In this document: in pieces, positions 5,610 to 9,734 of the stretch
How the letters are laid out: every line of letters begins with the position of its first letter
How positions within the stretch are numbered: the stretch's first letter is position 1
Assembly (NCBI GenBank): GCA_013138755.1
Contig: WTCC01000158.1
Location: 1-9,734, forward strand
Origin: Gammaproteobacteria bacterium
GTDB lineage: Bacteria > Pseudomonadota > Gammaproteobacteria > SZUA-229
Direction of reading: 5' to 3'
Length of the DNA stretch: 9,734 nucleotides
Made by a program: the position numbers and the translations under genes
The notes under the pieces: model-generated
Database searches by the model: none
What the model was told of the DNA's origin: nothing
What the model saw: the letters and a program-made list of their open reading frames with translations, nothing else

Positions 5610-5984
5610 TTATTGGCTGACGCCAACTTCATACCAGGCAGTCGGGTTTATCGGGCAACGGTACCTAAAACCATTTTCTGTCAGGGTTACTCGGGCGGTT
5701 AATGATTTGCCCTCCTCCAGGGGGGACTTGAATAAAAACTCCTTTGTGACATTATCCTGTAGCCAGAAGCCAACCAGTTTTCCTGCTTTGTTATTAACAA
5801 CAAAATCATAGGTACCTGGCTTAAGGCTGACTAAAGTTTCCTGTGCTGCGAAATAACCGTTGTACTCATCCAGGTGAATAGTGGTAACACCGTCTTTAGT
5901 AGTCGGTGTTGCAGCTTGCACGATACCTGTTGCAGTTAGTGCTGCTAGCAGTAAAAGACCGTGTAAAAAGTTTTTTGTGTTCAT
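5610..5984 (-). CDS. Periplasmic cupredoxin-like protein without a type-1 copper site
   Basis: A 124-residue exported protein. Residues 1-24 form a signal peptide (KN, then a leucine/alanine core, likely cut at VQA-A). The mature part resembles a cupredoxin beta-sandwich: SLKPGTYDFVVNNKAGKLVGFWL (53-75) and the closing strand FRYRCPINPTAWYEVGV (106-122). The Cys of the C-terminal ligand loop remains (C110), but the His and Met that should follow it are missing, and no His is present where the N-terminal ligand would be. It therefore should not bind copper in the classical way. GAGG precedes the ATG. It is the first gene after sigma-54 promoter 3, with a predicted leader of about 48 nt. Its role is unknown. 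Confidence 0.75.
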   Translation of the reverse strand: MNTKNFLHGLLLLAALTATGIVQAATPTTKDGVTTIHLDEYNGYFAAQETLVSLKPGTYDFVVNNKAGKLVGFWLQDNVTKEFLFKSPLEEGKSLTARVTLTENGFRYRCPINPTAWYEVGVSQ

Positions 5985-6042
5985 TGTTATATCCTCATTA
6001 AGTTTGTAATTTAGCTAACGGTAGTGCCGTTAATAGTTACAT

Positions 6043-6058
6043 TGCAGGTGCTGTGCCA
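6043..6058 (-). promoter_or_regulatory. Sigma-54 (-24/-12) promoter 3, for the cupredoxin-like/HPP unit
   Basis: The minus strand reads TGGCACAGCACCTGCA: full -24 TGGCAC and -12 TGCA, GG (6057-6056) and GC (6045-6044) 12 bp apart. The predicted start is near 6032. Confidence 0.9.
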
Positions 6059-6075
6059 ACTTTTTAGTATTTAAC

Positions 6076-6088
6076 TAACTAATTGATT
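6076..6088 (-). promoter_or_regulatory. IHF site of promoter 3
   Basis: The minus strand reads AATCAATTAGTTA, a complete match to WATCAANNNNTTR, centred 25 bp upstream of the -24 GG and in the same orientation as at the other promoters. Confidence 0.8.
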
Positions 6089-6135
6089 TGTTGATAGTTA
6101 TTAAAAAACTGTGACTGAATTTATACTGACGACAA

Positions 6136-6150
6136 TTCGTGAATAACGAG
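6136..6150 (-). promoter_or_regulatory. Upstream activator palindrome of promoter 3
   Basis: TTCGT GAATA ACGAG has perfect TCGT/ACGA arms and a 5-nt spacer, centred 86 bp upstream of the -24 GG. A weaker copy, TCGT TTTGC AAGA (6175-6187), is centred 38 bp further upstream. An outward AAAACG/CGTTTT repeat (6164-6181) overlaps that second copy. Confidence 0.75.
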
Positions 6151-6206
6151 ATTTTGATATTTCAAAACGTTATATCGTTTTGCAAGAGGGTGGTTGAAAA
6201 AAGAAG

Positions 6207-6290
6207 TCGTCATTGCGAGTGAAGCGTGGCAATCCCATGCAGACAACTCAGTCGTTTACAGAGACGGCCACGCTTCACTCGCAATGACGA
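6207..6290. repeat. Perfect 24-bp inverted repeat, dispersed-repeat type
   Basis: Arms 6207-6230 and 6267-6290 are exact reverse complements over 24 bp, separated by 36 nt. The outer ends read TCGTCATTGCGAG, a sequence common to palindromic repeats scattered through many proteobacterial genomes. It lies 17 bp after the fusion-reductase stop and just upstream of the promoter 3 activator sites. It can act as a transcript-end stem for the reductase gene. No transposase is linked to it. Confidence 0.9.
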
Positions 6291-6307
6291 TAATGAATGA
6301 GGGTGGC

Positions 6308-8446
6308 TTACAAATCGATCTCTACTTTGATCATGTCATCGCCTGAGGCCTCTGCAGGCATCGCGCAGCACAACAAAACCTCATCATCATTGAGCGAAGT
6401 CTGTAGAGGCTGGTTATAGGAAACCTTGCCTGAGATAAGTTTTACTTTGCAGTTGCTACATTGACCGCTGCGACAACCATATTCTGGTAGCAGACCATGT
6501 GCTTCAGCAAACTCCAGTAATGTGCCATCACCTTCAGTCCATGCCTGTTTTACTTTTGATCTGGTGAATTCTACGATAGCTTCTTTTGCGACTGGTATCT
6601 GTTGAAACGCTTTTGTTGCGTGGTCGCTTTGACGTTCAAGTGACGCAGGGCCAAACGACTCAGCGAAAATACGTTGATCGTTTACACCAAGATTTCGCAG
6701 CAGGTTATATGTTGCCTGCATGAACCCGGCTGGTCCACACAGGTAGAAATCATAATCATCAAGTGGCAACACTGCCTGCAATAAAGTACTGTTTATATGG
6801 CCTTGATGGTTGTAGTGCTCGCCTGCTTTTAGATTGTCATCTATTTTACTCAGCGTCCAGAAACACCGTATATTGCCAGAAGAGCTTTTTTCGATTTCTT
6901 TTAGCTCTTCAAAAAAGGCACGTTGCGTATGATCATGTGCCGAGTGGATTACTGTCAGTTTTCTTCTGGAACGTGTGCGTACGGCTTCAAGCAATGCGAA
7001 ACGTGCTATCGATATCATCGGTGTTATGCCGACACCTGCGGCGATCAATACCGCTGGTCTTTCACTTTGTGTATCAAATGTAAAGTCGCCTGCTGCCGCT
7101 TTAATTTGTAGCGTGTCACCAACAGCAGTTTTATCGTGTAAGTAATTGGAGAAAACTCCGTCTGGAATATTTATATCTTTGGAAGTTTCACGTTTAACGC
7201 TGATGCGATAGTCATTGTCATGCGGCGAACTCGAGACAGTATAGGTGCGTATGACTTCTTTATCGTTTATAACAGCTTTAACTGTTATAAATTGTCCAGC
7301 TGAAAATAATGGTCGCTGGTTTCTTTCTGGGCTTAAATAAAATGATTTTATAACGCTGCTTTCATTTGTTATTTTTGTGATCTTATAATTCTGCCACTGG
7401 TTTCTTTCTGATTCAGCCTGCTGGTTTTTTTTAGCTTCATCCCAGGTGCCGGTCAATAATGTGTTGGCTGAATATTTTTCAAGTTTCCATCGTAAAGGCA
7501 GGGCATTTTTCATCCAGTAGCCATGGTCAATTTTAAATTGCCAGAGTCTTTCAGCACCTTCGAAAAATTCTGTTTCTTCTGAATCCCAAAGTATTTCAAC
7601 GGTACCGGTAAGTGTTAACAGGTCGCCTGTTTCAAAGTCGGGAAATAACAAGCCGGCTTTTGGTGTTAACAGAAAATTACCCAGTGTATTGAAATGAAAG
7701 TTTCCTGTGTAGTCAGGAATGGTTAGTGTGTTGTCACTATCGACGCGTATAAACCCTGGTCTGCCGCCACGGTGTGATACATCAACGCCTTCATTGACAT
7801 TTGAGTTTTCGTCATCAGTTTTCACATAACTGGCAACAAAAAATGTATCGCTGCTCTGAATGAATTCTTTGGTCTTATCATCAAATTTCGTTATTGATGT
7901 TACTGCGGGTTTTTCTTCTGTCTCTTTATCGGCTCTAATTAGTTCGCGCATCTGAATGTACTGCGGGCAATTGCCAAATGCCTGATCCACTTCGATTTCG
8001 ATTGCGGTATCGTTTACCTGTGTTATGTGTCCGGCAAGTCTATTACGTCGGCGGGTTGATAATTCTATGCCGAGTAATCCTATACGTTTATTTTGTTGTT
8101 GATCCTGTTGCAATAGTTTATAGAGTGGTTCCCCAGGTATTGGTTTGCTGTTGATGCTTAGTTTTTTGTTGTTTTCTGAAGTAATAAAACCTGCTTCATT
8201 AAACAACATCGTTGCCCATGGCCAGCCTTTTTTGTCTGTATGGCCAAGCATGATAAAGGGAAGTTGCTGATAAAAGTCTCTGTGCTGTTCAGGCATAAAA
8301 CTTGCGATGACCTGTTTGCTGAATCGCTCCATAGATTCACGAACACCCAGACGAGTCTGAATCTCCTGCTCGCCAGCGTGGAAGTGTGAGTCAGGTGTTA
8401 TGAGCTGTTCTTTATCGACGTCTTTAGCAACATCTTTTTTGCGCAT
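6308..8446 (-). CDS. Flavin split-barrel / ferredoxin-NADP reductase / 2Fe-2S ferredoxin fusion protein
   Basis: A 712-residue soluble oxidoreductase with three modules. Residues about 1-340 form a pyridoxamine-5'-phosphate-oxidase-like FMN split barrel region (GHTDKKGWPWATMLF at 68-82; GNFHFNTLGNFLLTPKAGLLF at 248-268). Residues about 352-600 form a ferredoxin-NADP-reductase domain with FAD motif RTYTVSSSP (400-408), nucleotide motif GVGITPM (471-477) and YLCGPAGF (568-575). Residues about 622-712 form a plant-type 2Fe-2S ferredoxin with C658, C663 and C666 (Cx4Cx2C) and C693, followed by an extra C694. Electrons should run from NAD(P)H through FAD to the cluster; whether the split barrel binds FMN or a substrate is unknown. 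GAGG precedes the ATG. It follows GST in the promoter 4 unit, past a terminator-like hairpin. Confidence 0.92.
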   Translation of the reverse strand: MRKKDVAKDVDKEQLITPDSHFHAGEQEIQTRLGVRESMERFSKQVIASFMPEQHRDFYQQLPFIMLGHTDKKGWPWATMLFNEAGFITSENNKKLSINSKPIPGEPLYKLLQQDQQQNKRIGLLGIELSTRRRNRLAGHITQVNDTAIEIEVDQAFGNCPQYIQMRELIRADKETEEKPAVTSITKFDDKTKEFIQSSDTFFVASYVKTDDENSNVNEGVDVSHRGGRPGFIRVDSDNTLTIPDYTGNFHFNTLGNFLLTPKAGLLFPDFETGDLLTLTGTVEILWDSEETEFFEGAERLWQFKIDHGYWMKNALPLRWKLEKYSANTLLTGTWDEAKKNQQAESERNQWQNYKITKITNESSVIKSFYLSPERNQRPLFSAGQFITVKAVINDKEVIRTYTVSSSPHDNDYRISVKRETSKDINIPDGVFSNYLHDKTAVGDTLQIKAAAGDFTFDTQSERPAVLIAAGVGITPMISIARFALLEAVRTRSRRKLTVIHSAHDHTQRAFFEELKEIEKSSSGNIRCFWTLSKIDDNLKAGEHYNHQGHINSTLLQAVLPLDDYDFYLCGPAGFMQATYNLLRNLGVNDQRIFAESFGPASLERQSDHATKAFQQIPVAKEAIVEFTRSKVKQAWTEGDGTLLEFAEAHGLLPEYGCRSGQCSNCKVKLISGKVSYNQPLQTSLNDDEVLLCCAMPAEASGDDMIKVEIDL

Positions 8447-8480
8447 TTTTCTGCCTCATTCAAGTGCCTGAAAAACCTTC

Positions 8481-8520
8481 AAAAAATACCAGCCTATTAT
8501 TATTCTGTTATTAACAGGCT
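8481..8520 (-). terminator. Intrinsic terminator or attenuator between GST and the fusion reductase
   Basis: Arms 8491-8499 and 8512-8520 form a 9-bp stem with one mismatch around a 12-nt AT-rich loop. On the minus strand the stem is followed by GGTA and six T (8486-8481). It begins 19 bp past the GST stop and leaves only about 34 nt before the reductase ATG, too little for a separate promoter downstream of it. It probably sets GST expression above that of the reductase. Confidence 0.65.
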
Positions 8521-8538
8521 AGCATTCTTCGAAGTTTA

Positions 8539-9162
8539 CTAAGCAGCAAGACCTATTGCTGTTGCTTGCATAGGAGTGAAACCGGGTAATGCTTCAACAC
8601 GTGTTAACCATGCACGTATATTCGAGTAATGGTTAAGTGAAACATTGCCTTCTGGTGCATGAGCGATGTAGGTGTAATCAGCAATATCTGCAATCGTAGC
8701 ATGATCGCCTGCTAACCAGTCGCGTCCATCCAGATGCGTTTCCAGAATCTCTAGTAATGCATGTGCACTTGCTATTGCCGCTTCATGATCCAGTGTTGCG
8801 CCAAATACAGTGACCAGGCGAGCTGCTGCCGGACCATGTGCAATTTCTCCTGCTGCGATTGATAAGAAGCGTTGTACGTTTGCTGCTTCTTCAGCACCTA
8901 ACGGCAGCCATTGGCGTTTCGTATCATATTTAGATGCAAGATAAATCAGAATGGCATTTGAATCAGCAATGGTGATCGGACCGTCTTCAATGACAGGCAC
9001 TTGCCCGAAAATATTTTTTTTCAAAAAATCTGGTGTTTTATGTTCACCCTCTGCCAGGTCAACAGTAATGATATCTGCGTCCAGGCCAAGAATTGAAAGA
9101 AAATTTTCAACACGGTGAGAATGACCAGAGAGTGGGTATCGATATAGTTTGATAGTGGACAT
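8539..9162 (-). CDS. Glutathione S-transferase family protein
   Basis: A 207-residue cytoplasmic GST. The thioredoxin-fold N-terminal domain (1-80) has LYRYPLSGHSHRVENFLS, the cis-proline QVPVIED (54-60) and the glutathione-contacting ADSNAILIYLA (66-76). The alpha-helical domain (about 90-200) contains the N-capping motif TIADIADY (156-163). S12 and H14 are candidate catalytic residues near the glutathione thiol. I start at the ATG at 9162 (MSTIKLYRYP) because a GAGG lies about 10 nt upstream; an in-frame TTG at 9177 would sit inside that ribosome site. It is the first gene after sigma-54 promoter 4, with a leader of about 70 nt. The electrophilic substrate is unknown. Confidence 0.93.
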   Translation of the reverse strand: MSTIKLYRYPLSGHSHRVENFLSILGLDADIITVDLAEGEHKTPDFLKKNIFGQVPVIEDGPITIADSNAILIYLASKYDTKRQWLPLGAEEAANVQRFLSIAAGEIAHGPAAARLVTVFGATLDHEAAIASAHALLEILETHLDGRDWLAGDHATIADIADYTYIAHAPEGNVSLNHYSNIRAWLTRVEALPGFTPMQATAIGLAA

Positions 9163-9242
9163 GATTTTTAACCTCAATAAAGCATCAAATAAAAAATGTA
9201 ATATATTGACGAAGACTTTTATGTGTTCGCTATCCTTACTGT

Positions 9243-9258
9243 TGCAGTTGCTGTGCCA
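9243..9258 (-). promoter_or_regulatory. Sigma-54 (-24/-12) promoter 4, for the GST unit
   Basis: The minus strand reads TGGCACAGCAACTGCA: complete -24 TGGCAC and -12 TGCA, GG (9257-9256) and GC (9245-9244) 12 bp apart. The predicted start is near 9232. The sequence is almost identical to promoters 1 and 3. Confidence 0.9.
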
Positions 9259-9274
9259 GTTTTTTATTTTTATC

Positions 9275-9287
9275 CAAGTTATTGTTA
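9275..9287 (-). promoter_or_regulatory. IHF-like site of promoter 4
   Basis: The minus strand reads TAACAATAACTTG, matching WATCAANNNNTTR with one mismatch (A for T). It is centred 24 bp upstream of the -24 GG, as at the other promoters. Confidence 0.65.
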
Positions 9288-9334
9288 GATATGAGATTGT
9301 TGTAATTTATTGAGGTGGTGATGTTATATGACAC

Positions 9335-9349
9335 TTCGTAATTAACGAA
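9335..9349 (-). promoter_or_regulatory. Upstream activator palindrome of promoter 4
   Basis: TTCGT AATTA ACGAA is a perfect 5-bp-arm palindrome with a 5-nt spacer, centred 85 bp upstream of the -24 GG. A degenerate second copy (TACGT GAAAA ATGAT, 9373-9387) is centred 38 bp further upstream. Together with its preceding GACGACA (9365-9371) it matches the primary promoter 3 site region at 18 of 22 positions. Confidence 0.8.
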
Positions 9350-9398
9350 AAATCATAAATTTTTGACGACATTACGTGAAAAATGATCCTGTCATGCT

Positions 9399-9510
9399 TC
9401 CGCTGGAACCATAGGCTGGCCAAAACGGGCAAACTATGGTCTCATGCACAGTTGCCGCGCGGGAGCGTGAGAACGAGATAAAAGTTTTTCTCTGTGTCTC
9501 TGTGGTGAGG
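9399..9510. repeat. Repeat-rich intergenic stretch
   Basis: The gap between the partial right-edge gene and the GST control region holds three repeat-like elements. An inverted repeat ACCATAG/CTATGGT lies at 9408-9414 and 9434-9440. A degenerate palindrome GTTGCCGCGC/GCGTGAGAAC at 9451-9474 is followed by GAACGAGAT, of a kind scattered through many gammaproteobacterial genomes. Two tandem copies of TCTCTGTG lie at 9489-9504. The stretch has no convincing coding frame of its own. Confidence 0.5.
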
Positions 9511-9519
9511 TGTTTTGCT

Positions 9520-9734
9520 CTAAGCGTTTACATCTTTTTCAATTTTTTCTTTAATGCGTGCCAGTCCGTGATCAAATGCCAGCGATGGAAAGCCGAAATG
9601 GCTGACCAGGCGAGCAATGTTCTGCATCCAGTTGCGGTGCAGGCTGTACTCGAAGTCGAGTTCGACCCGTGTGCTTTCACCCAGCGCGGTAAGTCTCAGA
9701 TCCCCCCTTGCATGGCCATCAGCATGGTCTGATT
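9520..9734 (-). CDS. 3' end of a probable SRPBCC-type (polyketide cyclase-like) protein
   Basis: The minus strand is open from the right edge to a TAG at 9522-9520, giving the last 71 residues of a larger protein; the start lies beyond the window. The visible part, with ARGDLRLTALGESTRVELDFEYSL followed by a long amphipathic C-terminal helix (NWMQNIARLVSHFGFPSLAFDHGLARIKEKIEKD), resembles the closing strands and final helix of START/SRPBCC ligand-binding folds. The assignment is tentative because the diagnostic N-terminal half is missing. GC is higher than in the neighbouring genes by eye. It lies upstream of the GST control region but is separated from it by the repeat-rich gap. Confidence 0.65.
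   Translation of the reverse strand, partial: SDHADGHARGDLRLTALGESTRVELDFEYSLHRNWMQNIARLVSHFGFPSLAFDHGLARIKEKIEKDVNA

Noticed and set aside
5500..5811. Plus-strand open frame of 103 codons
   Set aside because: It is antisense to the cupredoxin-like gene and its downstream hairpin, with no family resemblance; the minus-strand gene has a signal peptide and ribosome site.
6207..6290. Insertion-sequence ends or a CRISPR unit
   Set aside because: No transposase, no target-site duplication evident and only one arm pair; there are no regularly spaced direct repeats anywhere in the window.
431..9349. Reading the upstream palindromes as NorR or FhlA sites
   Set aside because: Spacing does not fit: here GT and AC are separated by 5, not the 7 of NorR, and the TTCGT/ACGAA arms have a 5-nt spacer whereas the FhlA site has none.
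9436..9732. Plus-strand open frame of 98 codons at the right edge
   Set aside because: It runs through the repeat-rich gap and then antisense to the better-supported minus-strand SRPBCC-like frame; no ribosome site or recognisable domain.

Overview
The window looks like chromosomal DNA of a gammaproteobacterium, probably an environmental or sulfur-oxidising lineage. This rests on moderate-to-low GC by eye, TusA and glutaredoxin proteins of gammaproteobacterial type, textbook sigma-54 promoters with IHF sites, and palindromic dispersed repeats common in such genomes. Genus cannot be read from the sequence.

Layout. A short plus-strand block opens the window: the 3' end of an AhpD/carboxymuconolactone-decarboxylase-like gene (1-377), then a DUF2798 membrane protein (591-827) overlapping a double-cupin ChrR-like gene (811-1470). 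Everything else is on the minus strand. Reading in the direction of transcription from the right edge: the 3' end of a probable SRPBCC-type gene (9734-9520), a repeat-rich gap, a glutathione S-transferase, a 712-residue flavin split-barrel / ferredoxin-reductase / ferredoxin fusion, a perfect 24-bp inverted repeat, a periplasmic cupredoxin-like protein without copper ligands, a 33-residue membrane peptide, an HPP-family membrane protein, a 67-residue formylglycine-generating-enzyme-like fragment, a second palindromic repeat, a nitroreductase, a pirin, then tusA, a tusA paralogue without its catalytic Cys, a glutaredoxin, a small membrane protein ending in CxxC, and a GNAT acetyltransferase that converges on the cupin gene.

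The main discovery is regulatory. Four transcription units (DUF2798-cupin; tusA-tusA2-grx-68aa-GNAT; cupredoxin-like-33aa-HPP-67aa, perhaps on to nitroreductase-pirin; GST-fusion reductase) each begin with the same three-part control region. It holds a -24/-12 sigma-54 promoter of the type TGGCAC-N5-NTGCA, an IHF-like site centred 23-25 bp upstream of the -24 GG in the same orientation, and a palindrome TTCGT-N5-ACGAA (at least TCGT-N5-ACGA) centred 73-86 bp upstream of the GG. Each also has a weaker second copy. This is the architecture of a regulon run by one bacterial enhancer-binding protein, which is not encoded in the window. I do not recognise the palindrome as the site of a known activator.

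The controlled genes share a theme of thiol, persulfide, flavin and electrophile chemistry: sulfur carrier, glutaredoxin, GST, nitroreductase, pirin, cupins, and a multidomain flavin/iron-sulfur reductase, with an HPP membrane protein and small membrane peptides. A coordinated response to a reactive sulfur, nitrogen or electrophilic compound is a reasonable inference, but the inducer is not evident from the sequence.
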